From the NCBI GenBank assembly GCA_037389465.1, contig JAZARR010000088.1:4402001-4466000 (forward strand): a stretch of 64,000 nucleotides of DNA. Reading direction: 5' to 3'. A program made the translations under genes and the position numbers. The first letter of the stretch is position 1, and the number at the start of each line of letters is the position of its first letter. The notes below the pieces were generated by a model. The model did no database searches, was not told the origin of the DNA, and saw nothing but the letters and a program-made list of their open reading frames with translations. Source of the stretch: Baylisascaris procyonis. Lineage: Eukaryota; Nematoda; Chromadorea; Rhabditida; Ascarididae. Positions 10,503-22,500 of this stretch are shown here, piece after piece.

Positions 10503-13500
10503 TCATCGCCGCCGTTCCACGAATTCGAATCGACAATCACCTTTCGGCAATAGCAGTGTCTCATATTTCTGCTCCACTTTGCTATACCTATACTCTATAC
10601 GGAATTTCCGAATCAATTTTGCAAGCAGGACTTGAAGATCCTGCTCAGCAAACCGTCGTCCTGCAAAGAAGAATTTAATTAGCGCTAGAAGTATTTTTAA
10701 AAAAATTTTGGAAAGCAAATTACCTCACTTCAACATGAAAAACAGTTAGCAATGCTACGCGGATTGAGAAGCAAGAATCTTGGCGAACGACGTTGATGGG
10801 CGACAATCCTGGCCGAATAGTCTACACGAGCGAAAAGAAGCGTAGAAACTGTACTGACCAATTCATTCGACGCTTTTCCCATTTACTCTGTTTTATCGAC
10901 GAATGCTTCACACCGAGTATCCACTCGCTCTTCGAATGTGTTAGTCAAATATTTTGGCCTAGAGTACTTTAGTCAGAAGAAGTTCAAGATTTTGGGTTTT
11001 ACTTCAACGACGCATGTATTTTCTCCCCTTTTTCATTCCCATCCCGCTAGTTTTCATAAAATTTAAATCATCCAATGCGCTATTCAGACGTGTCCATTCG
11101 AGAGAAACATCAAAATATGGCACATATGTAGAGAAGATGGACCTAATTATGCATTCATCTTCAAAATAGAAAAATAATAAGCGCCTTTAAACTGATCTCT
11201 TTTCCCCAGTCAATGCGATTAGAAGATGCACCGGCTGCACAATTTACAGGAAACATATACACGTATGCAAATAATGATCACCTCAAAAAAACTTAAATCA
11301 CAAAACCTTTATAGTTGAGGCACTCCTCGCATATTGCAGTAGTATACTTCAAATTACCACATCTTTTTCATTGTTTCGTTGACCTGCCTCACTATATTCA
11401 AGCAGAATTTTTTCTGTTACGTGCTGTTGTTTTCGTGTTCCCATATGAGCACTTTCACTAAGATTCTAAAGATGTTTACATCAAAAAAATACATTTTTTC
11501 GCTGTACGCAAAAATTGTCAAAACGTCCAATGATGCGCTAACATGATTGAAATCATATAAAAATTTTGAAAGCTTTGGAATGCATGAAACATATTTACTA
11601 AAGAAATCTCTCCAAAAAAATGCAACGTATTCAAGACAACATTTACCTGCGCACATTCGAGGACCATGACCAAAGGGCAGCAGTAAAAACGCATGTGCCT
11701 GATTATTGACGAACTCATCCGATCCTCTCAACCAACGCTCAGGAAGAAAGCGATCCGGATCAGTGAAATATTTCTCGGATCTCAGCAATACATTCGTATT
11801 TATATCAATCGCTGTTCGAGCCGGAACCTTAAATGTTCGAACACTTTCTCACACATAGATCACTTAAGGCGATAAAGCAACCTTAAATATTTGAACATAT
11901 ACCATTTGAGGCGATTTCTGACCACTAATCGAAACCCTATTATCAACAATAACATCACCAGTGATCACGTAACAATTGAATGTTGCATTGATAACCGGAA
12001 AGTCGTGCTTTTAACTCATGAGAAATTGACTACAAAAACTACATAAACCTCTTGGCAAAAAAATATTAGTTGAACGACGGGAATACTCATGACCGTGTTT
12101 GACCAGCTAATTTTTTTCAAAACCACACAGAAGAATACATCATTATCATGCACTAAAGCGCAGATATCACTAGCCATAATGTCACATTCGCAAATGAATG
12201 CACCTCAGTTGCCTAGCTATTGCATTGTCATTACACTCTCCATTGCAAGCAGAAACGTTTATTCGCCCAGTAACTTTTCAGTGATAGAACCTTGTCAACC
12301 GATGTGTACCCTTAACTGCAATTCTCACATATATTCTTCTGAATGAAGCAACGATACTCATATTGCGCTTTCACAATTTCATTCACGTTCATTTTGTTTA
12401 GGTTCATAAATAAAATCTTGTAGCAGTTGAAAATCTAATAGCAATTTCCCTTTCTAACATCATTGCTTGGATCCTCTCCTCGACAGCAATTTTTTGATAA
12501 TCGCTACATGTACCATTCACGACAAGTGTTGTAAAAACTACTTACAATGACATCAACAACACTACTAATACTAATGGGTTCAGCTGTCGGGTTTTGTTAA
12601 GGATTGATTGCACATGTCTCTCATGGTATGTCAGTTCCACTGCGAAACGCAAACAAAAATGCAGCTGTGTCGTGAATTTGTTAAAGACCACCTATTATGC
12701 GTCATCTGTCATCATCGCGAAAGTACATTCTCAAGCAAATGTCCTGGTTGAACATACGGAGTGAATCCGGACAAATGTGAGCGGTAAGAACGAGGTGAAG
12801 ACTGTACCCACCCACAGATGCGTGGTTTAGTGCCTTAAGTGGAACCTACCGCCAAGAACAAGCGAAATAAACCTTTGGGTTACAAATTGGACCGCTTATA
12901 AAGAAATGACTCTTCGAAGGTTTCTGAAGGGTAACTCTTCCGCGTCATTTTCATTCAGCGTACCTTCTCTGGCCATTTTCTCCCATGCAGTAGGGTTCCC
13001 AAAAGTGAATGAATAATTTTTTCGCTTGACGGGACCACGGCTACAATCCAGACATCCCTCACAGATAGAAGAAAATTTTTGGGCCTACTTGGGGCTCGCG
13101 TTCTAAAAAAATTCCACGGGAGACCGGCCTTTTGATTTGTCGTTTGGAAGCCTTAAATTTCGACTTCATGGCAGCCGCTTTCTCACTCGCCTATTCATCG
13201 CTTTCCTGCACTTTTTAATAATCGAAGCCGCACGTCTTGCAGCCAGCTTCAGTCATCCAAACCATTTTTTTTACTCCCATTGCAACATGCCAGATACTAT
13301 TCGCATTGTTTGACATTGCTATTGCTAAATAATGATATCGCAACCAGTTTTTATTAATATCACTGTTGCTACAGCACCACTACCATGAAGTAGTACTACC
13401 TTCAGTACCAGCTACTGCAAAAATTACCTGTACACCACAAATATCGCGTAGTTTCTAAAGCTGCCATTTAGAGCACCGAAAACAAGGGACTTCGAAGTTC

Positions 13501-16500
13501 GAGGAGGACTGCCTGCCTTAGGGATTTCTCTAGCAGGAACTTTTCAGGTTGTCAGCTCTACTGTCACGTTCCACATCCTCTTTATTTCAAATCATTCCGG
13601 GCTCACAAGCGTTCTTCATGACAGCAAAAGAGTCCATTACGCGAGCAATTGTTTTTCGAGCGTACACATTAGGGGCATCTTTTGAAAGCGGTCTTGCAGC
13701 GAACAGTAGCAGCATCCACGTGGCTAGAAGAAGCTTAAATAACTTCAAAAGAACCACTCATTATATAGTACATAAACTTCCAGTATTTTCCTCATTATTA
13801 CAACTTGCTGAGATATATAAAACGAAATTTGTAAATACCTACATGGTAACCGCCTAGCACAAGATCCACTTGGGGTACTCTTGAAACTTCGGTTCCGATA
13901 GGGAATAACCTGAAATTAAGGAATGGGAGATATTTAAGGAGCCTCATCGTCCAGTCTCAATCTTTCATACGCCAACACACTGCTAAATTCCATTTCGAAA
14001 ACAATAACTTTTTCAGTGCTGTTATATCGCAAAATTTGATAGCCAATGGTCCAGGATCACATAATTCACTTTTAAAATACAAATAGTTCATTGAACGTTT
14101 CGATCACCATCATATCCTTCATTAAAATTATTTCAGCTAATAGACAATGATAAGCAAATTGTAAACATTACTGGGAAATATCACAAAATACATAGAAAAG
14201 AATTTTCTTATGAATTTTTCAATTGAAATCTATTCACTTGATTTGCTTTAGCTGGAACATTCAAAATGCACCCCCCCCCCACCACTTTTATTAGACATAA
14301 TCTTCAGCGGTACTACATAAAATTTAATATTCTTTCTTCTCAATACGAAAAACTAAATTATTGGTTTTTAATTCAAACCTCCTCGTATGGAGAATTAAAA
14401 AAGAGAACAGTTGAGAAGGGCCAATATACAAAAATTCAATGCTGACCTGAATGTTTCTTTAATGGATGCTTTTAAGTAAGTCAGCCCATCGAGCATTTCC
14501 GATGTTATATCTGAAAAATGATGTATATAAATAAAAGAAATGGTGTGTTCTAATAAAGTGCACATATATACATAGATAAATTATATAAAGTAAGCGGCAT
14601 TTTTATTTGATGACTTCAAAACAACTTCATATAATTCATTTCTTGAGTAAATCAGTATTTCTCATCCGAAATCTTGTGAAAATCGCCCACATCTTTTTAA
14701 ATAATGCAAAATTACAGCGATCTTCCCAGTGTCCATTTCTGACCAATAGCGCCATCGATCCACGTAATAGTTGCAAATGTGTAACTGTCCCACCTTCAGA
14801 TATTCATCCAATAAAACCAACAACACAGATACATATCAATTAAACATTTTCGGAGAACCTATTCAATTTTATTCACTTTCCGTTCAGCGTTAAGATTCTT
14901 GAGATTGATATTGATTGCGCAGACTCGTCTCTTCGAATGAAAAACTAATTCATTCTTCAATAAACAATTGCGACAAAAAACGATGACTTCTCTTGTCTGG
15001 AGAGGCAGCCATGAAATTTTTTATCTTTTTTTTTTAATTTATCGACGGATTTTTTCTTACTGAGCGAATTTTTCATTTCTGCTATCACAAACAAAAAGTG
15101 AATAATAAAGCGCCAAAGGTGATTTAACAGTGCAAATATTGATAGTCTAGTCGCAAATCTAATGCCTATAAAAACAATCGATCTGTTTAGTTTTTCTCAG
15201 CAATTTATTCACTGTTCTTTCGGAAACACCATTCTGCTGAAAAAGTCTCAGAAGATATTTTCAAATTTGTTCCACTCATTTGAAAAATCTCCCAAATTTT
15301 TGGACCAAATTTTAGACAGTAACATTGAAAAAAGCGCTAAATATTCATATGGGTCAATATTTATTCACCTTCTGAATCGGCAACCGTCGAGAGAACTTCC
15401 TCATAAATACGCTCTTGTTTCTCAGGATTTGTTGCAATATTGAATAAATTGTAAATCAATGTTGGTGCAGTCTGTAAACAAGCGCATAATTATAGAGGTA
15501 TCGTGGATCACTAATCCCTTGTCAAATGGATTCACAGAATAGCATCTTGCTAGTACCGTTTAATGTATATGCCACTATTCAAAGAAACGAAGAGGCAAGA
15601 AGATAAAGCACTCTTACTGCGAAATTCCCATTAATGTTAGAACACCATAGCCGAAAATGAATTCAAAAAGTAATGACTTATTGAGTTATAGAAAGTCTAT
15701 CAACTATATCATAAAAGTCATGCAACAAATTTTCTAAACGACGACGGGAAACGTCTGCACGGTCACTGAGAATAGTACCTACGACATCACTAAAGCCAAA
15801 GCTGCATCATTAGGCCATTTTTTCGCGGATGACTTCCAGCTACATAACAAGCGCAACTAGATAGAAAATCAATGAGGTGGGCGTGAAATGCATCATGTGA
15901 TGTGTACTTATGAATGCAATCGTCTAAAAATCAAGCGAATCCAATCATATAAATAGAGAACTCCTTATTTCTCAGCGAGTTATATAAAAGCGTCAATAAA
16001 GATGCCTATACGGCGATCGATCGCATTGCATGAGAAGAAAATTTCGCTTATGCGAGACCTCCAAACTGATAGCAATTCAGTTGAACGTCTGTGCTAACAT
16101 TCCCAAAAAGCTTGAATCGGCACTACTAATTACTCTCAGCGACAACTATATATCGCTGTAAAGACTTGGGATTTTCAAATTTTAGAGAAGCGAGATCAAG
16201 CATCGATGACCTAAATGAACATTTGAAAACGTACGCAAATAAGAGCAACATTTCTTTCATTCAAGCAAAAGAATAAGGAATACCGTGCTTAAACCATCCG
16301 AAAACAGAGAGAGAAGAATAATATGAACATCGCGATCAGAGAGTTTCGGCTCCTTAGTTAGATAACTCACAAAAAGAAGCTCATCGGTTGAGCAGTTACT
16401 CGGCCTTGATCGTGCTCGAACAATCGTTTCTTTGATCAATCGGTTCGCCTCCATGAAACAGAGATAAGCTTTTCAGTGAAGATTATTAAATTGCCTTCTT

Positions 16501-19500
16501 CGTCTAATCATTCGTCGCTATAACTCAATGACACATTAATATGCTCCAAACAATTTTCGCCAAATTATACTAACGTTATTACTGAGATTTGATTATTATT
16601 AATAGCTCTATCACGTTAAGCGGTTCCTATGGAACTACGTCATTCAACATTATAATTGTTGTTGATAGTTCGCGACGTTATATAAGTCGACTAATGCTCT
16701 CATAGTAATCGATAAGGTACTCAGCAATCATCCAAATGACAATGGCTTTAATAATTGGCAATCGGTGGGCACGAACAAACCCAAAGAATTTCGAGGGCAA
16801 ACAAAAAAAGAAAAAAGAAAGAGGAGGAGCGAGTCCTCTGCAAGAACTTCGCATCGACAACTTTGATTAATTTCAGTAGAACAACTTACCCATAAAATTC
16901 ATCTTCGAGTTTTATAAAAAGTTTCCACAATGGTGTGGCGAAATATCTGCAACGAAAAATTGCATTACTTATGAAATTTGTTGTTGTCATTTTATGAATT
17001 GGCCTACCAACTTATTCAAAATATATGCAAATTCGACTCTCTAATATTTGCTCATTTTTCGATGCTGTTTATTTAATGTGCGGAGGCGAATGAGAAAAAC
17101 CAATCACAGATTAAACCAGAAATGAAGTTAGAAACTAAGTGGAGCTAAAAGTCACCAAGAATAAAAAGAAGTAAACTTGAATTAAGCAATACGATTACAG
17201 AATGATGAGTTGCAAGCAAATAAAAGTTTGCAAAAATTTTGTTAAAATTGATTAGAATAAAAGAAACGAGCTAACCGATAGAATGGCAATGAAAATTTCA
17301 TCGTCCCAGTGAGGAAAAAAATTTCACGGTTACATTCCACCAATCTGTCGGCCCAAGCACCTTGCTGATCGGTAAAGCATCCGAGTCTTCGCTCGAACAC
17401 CAACGAACCGGACGATTCAAGACTCCACCTGCCAACCCATGCTCATTAATCATAAACATATCAACAATACTCTCATAACCCTCAGTAAGAACTAAAGTTT
17501 TCCAGCGTCTACGCGTGTGAAGCTTATTACTAATTTTGAAATATTAGCCTCATTAGTACTATTCAAATGAAATGATCTCCGCAAGCAGTAAATTTCCGTG
17601 GTTCAAGAAAGAATACTTGAAGATTGGATAAATGATATGGTAACGGACAATCGAGGCACCGCGTCATGAACAAAATCAAGGCAAGAACAACTATCAAAAT
17701 GGCTGTACATGGATAATGTTTAACTTTTCTTGGCCCACAGAAAAAATGATTTCAAGCCATGGCTAAGTGTCCAGATATAGGGAGTTGAACACCTCAAAAA
17801 CCTTTGAAAGGGCTATATGCAGAAGGAAATGCCTGATCTTCAATATGAGTAGACAAGTCTGCATATACGACAACATAGGACTAAGAAACCAATTTAACAT
17901 AAAAGCTCTTAAAAGCTCTATGACATGATGCTATTTCAACGGTTCAATGCACCGATATCCTTAGTGGTCTTCTCCAAAGAAACGACGAAACTTCGACGAA
18001 TCAGATTATGATTCATAAACACGAAACGCCTAAACCTTCAACAATGCAAATCAAATGAAAATACCTTCCGGCACATTTGCGCATATCAATCTCACTCTTA
18101 TGATCTCGATTGCTGACGATAAACTGCAATAACTCATTTGCAACTCGATTAACGGCTGGCAAATATTGTCGTACTGCTCGCGGACGCATCATAGCCTTTT
18201 GAACGGATGAACGCAGACGATACCATTCGTCACCATTCCTTAAAATTAAATGATTAAGAAATCTTTGACTACTGGCGAGATGATGCATGACGATTTGAGA
18301 ACACAGCCTCCTGTTAGAGTGCCGTAAATGTTTACACCTTTACGGTTCCAAATCAGTGTTGCAAGCGCTCACTTGGAAATCAGTTTAATTTTATGCATAC
18401 CATGGCCTGATGCAGAAATTGATCTCTCTCCACAGGGCTAAGCGATACGGAAGAGCGGGAGGAGGGGAAACATAGACAGGACGGAGGCCTAATAGAAGAA
18501 GAGGTGTTAAGGACAGTCAGGTAGACAGATTTTTGGATACAACGAAGTCAAACACTGCATCCTAGACATTCTCCACACACACAAATCAAGAGACCGCTTA
18601 GCACCATATGAAATAGCGGCCGAGAACGAGAACCCCCTAAATTTCAAAAATCGATATTTCAGAAATTCTGGCTGGTCGATTCGGTTTTCAACTTTTCTCT
18701 CGAAATATGATGAGCTATATATCAATTGATAGAGCTTTCAAAGTTGTGTCGGAATAAGCAAACCATAGCTCCATAGGTGTAACGATAACCGAGAAAAAAA
18801 TTCGGAAATATCAATTACAGTACATTTGTATAGGAACTACAACATTCGCGCACCTATAATTTCCTTCTTTTCATATCAAACAGAAAACAATGGACATATT
18901 CGCGATGAGCTCATCGAGTTCTATCATTTCATGTCTATCTCATCGAAATCGGAGACAAAAAATATTTTTTCAAATTTTCCCTGTACTACCTACCTTACGA
19001 TTGAAAAATTGCGATTTTTGGGACTTTTTTCTCGGCTCTCATTTGGCCTCGGGCGGTATTTCATACATCACTCGAGAGATCTCGGCGGGCTGATGAGAAA
19101 TCAAAAGACCGTTTAGCACAATATGAAGTAGCGGCCGAGAACGAGAACCCCCTAAATTTCAAAAATCGATATTTCAGAAATTCTGGCTGGTCGATTCGGT
19201 TTTCAACTTTTCTCTCGAAATATGATGAGCTATATATCAATTGATAGAGCTTTCAAAGTTGTGTCGGAATAAGCAAACCATAGCTCCATAGGTGTAACGA
19301 TAACCGAGAAAAAAATTCGGAAATATCAATTACAGTACATTTGTATAGGAACTACAACATTCGCGCACCTATAATTTCCTTCTTTTCATATCAAACAGAA
19401 AACAATGGACATATTCGCGATGAGCTCATCGAGTTCTATCATTTCATGTCTATCTCATCGAAATCGGAGACAAAAAATATTTTTTCAAATTTTCCCTGTA

Positions 19501-22500
19501 CTACCCCTTACGATTGAAAAATTGCGATTTTTGGGACTTTTTTTCTCGGCTCTCATTTGGCCTCGGGCGGTATTTCATACATCACTCGAGAGATCTAGGC
19601 GGGCTGATGAGAAATCAAAAGACCGTTTAGCACAATATGAAGTAGCGGCCGAGAACGAGAACCCCCTAAATTTCAAAAACCGATATTTCAGAAATTCTGG
19701 CTGGTCGATTCGGTTTTCAACTTTTCTCTCGAAATATGATGAGCTATATATCAATTGATAGAGCTTTCAAAGTTGTGTCGGAATAAGCAAACCATAGCTC
19801 CATAGGTGTAACGATAACCGAGAAAAAAATTCGGAAATATCAATTACAGTACATTTGTATAGGAACTACAACATTCGCGCACCTATAATTTCCTTCTTTT
19901 CATATCAAACAGAAAACAATGGACATATTCGCGATGAGCTCATCGAGTTCTATCATTTCATGTCTATCTCATCGAAATCGGAGACAAAAAATATTTTTTC
20001 AAATTTTCCCTGTACTACCTACCCCTTACGATTGAAAAATTGCGATTTTTGGGACTTTTTTCTCGGCTCTCATTTGGCCTCGGGCGGTATTTCATACATC
20101 ACTCGAGAGATCTCGGCGGGCTGATGAGAAATCAAAAGACCGTTTAGCACAATATGAAGTAGCGGCCGAGAACGAGAACCCCCTAAATTTCAAAAATCGA
20201 TATTTCAGAAATTCTGGCTGGTCGATTCGGTTTTCAACTTTTCTCTCGAAATATGATGAGCTATATATCAATTGATAGAGCTTTCAAAGTTGTGTCGGAA
20301 TAAGCAAACCATAGCTCCATAGGTGTAACGATAACCGAGAAAAAAATTCGGAAATATCAATTACAGTACATTTGTATAGGAACTACAACATTCGCGCACC
20401 TATAATTTCCTTCTTTTCATATCAAACAGAAAACAATGGACATATTCGCGATGAGCTCATCGAGTTCTATCATTTCATGTCTATCTCATCGAAATCGGAG
20501 ACAAAAAATATTTTTTCAAATTTTCCCTGTACTACCTTACGATTGAAAAATTGCGATTTTTGGGACTTTTTTTCTCGGCTCTCATTTGGCCTCGGGCGGT
20601 ATTTCATACATCACTCGAGAGATCTAGGCGGGCTGATGAGAAATCAAAAGACCGTTTAGCACAATATGAAGTAGCGGCCGAGAACGAGAACCCCCTAAAT
20701 TTCAAAAACCGATATTTCAGAAATTCTGGCTGGTCGATTCGGTTTTCAACTTTTCTCTCGAAATATGATGAGCTATATATCAATTGATAGAGCTTTCAAA
20801 GTTGTGTCGGAATAAGCAAACCATAGCTCCATAGGTGTAACGATAACCGAGAAAAAAATTCGGAAATATCAATTACAGTACATTTGTATAGGAACTACAA
20901 CATTCGCGCACCTATAATTTCCTTCTTTTCATATCAAACAGAAAACAATGGACATATTCGCGATGAGCTCATCGAGTTCTATCATTTCATGTCTATCTCA
21001 TCGAAATCGGAGACAAAAAATATTTTTTCAAATTTTCCCTGTACTACCTACCCCTTACGATTGAAAAATTGCGATTTTTGGGACTTTTTTCTCGGCTCTC
21101 ATTTGGCCTCGGGCGGTATTTCATACATCACTCGAGAGATCTCGGCGGGCTGATGAGAAATCAAAAGACCGTTTAGCACAATATGAAGTAGCGGCCGAGA
21201 ACGAGAACCCCCTAAATTTCAAAAATCGATATTTCAGAAATTCTGGCTGGTCGATTCGGTTTTCAACTTTTCTCTCGAAATATGATGAGCTATATATCAA
21301 TTGATAGAGCTTTCAAAGTTGTGTCGGAATAAGCAAACCATAGCTCCATAGGTGTAACGATAACCGAGAAAAAAATTCGGAAATATCAATTACAGTACAT
21401 TTGTATAGGAACTACAACATTCGCGCACCTATAATTTCCTTCTTTTCATATCAAACAGAAAACAATGGACATATTCGCGATGAGCTCATCGAGTTCTATC
21501 ATTTCATGTCTATCTCATCGAAATCGGAGACAAAAAATATTTTTTCAAATTTTCCCTGTACTACCTACCCCTTACGATTGAAAAATTGCGATTTTTGGGA
21601 CTTTTTTCTCGGCTCTCATTTGGCCTCGGGCGGTATTTCATACATCACTCGAGAGATCTCGGCGGGCTGATGAGAAATCAAAAGACCGTTTAGCACAATA
21701 TGAAGTAGCGGCCGAGAACGAGAACCCCCTAAATTTCAAAAATCGATATTTCAGAAATTCTGGCTGGTCGATTCGGTTTTCAACTTTTCTCTCGAAATAT
21801 GATGAGCTATATATCAATTGATAGAGCTTTCAAAGTTGTGTCGGAATAAGCAAACCATAGCTCCATAGGTGTAACGATAACTGAGAAAAAAATTCGGAAA
21901 TATCAATTACAGTACATTTGTATAGGAACTACAACATTCGCGCACCTATAATTTCCTTCTTTTCATATCAAACAGAAAACAATGGACATATTCGCGATGA
22001 GCTCATCGAGTTCTATCATTTCATGTCTATCTCATCGAAATCGGAGACAAAAAATATTTTTTCAAATTTTCCCTGTACTACCCCTTACGATTGAAAAATT
22101 GCGATTTTTGGGACTTTTTTTCTCGGCTCTCATTTGGCCTCGGGCGGTATTTCATACATCACTCGAGAGATCTAGGCGGGCTGATGAGAAATCAAAAGAC
22201 CGTTTAGCACAATATGAAGTAGCGGCCGAGAACGAGAACCCCCTAAATTTCAAAAACCGATATTTCAGAAATTCTGGCTGGTCGATTCGGTTTTCAACTT
22301 TTCTCTCGAAATATGATGAGCTATATATCAATTGATAGAGCTTTCAAAGTTGTGTCGGAATAAGCAAACCATAGCTCCATAGGTGTAACGATAACCGAGA
22401 AAAAAATTCGGAAATATCAATTACAGTACATTTGTATAGGAACTACAACATTCGCGCACCTATAATTTCCTTCTTTTCATATCAAACAGAAAACAATGGA

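Noticed and set aside
16678..16860. Minus-strand frame [19 protein letters not shown] as a P450 exon
   Set aside because: It has no acceptor in the right phase and no resemblance to the P450 helix expected between exons 6 and 7.
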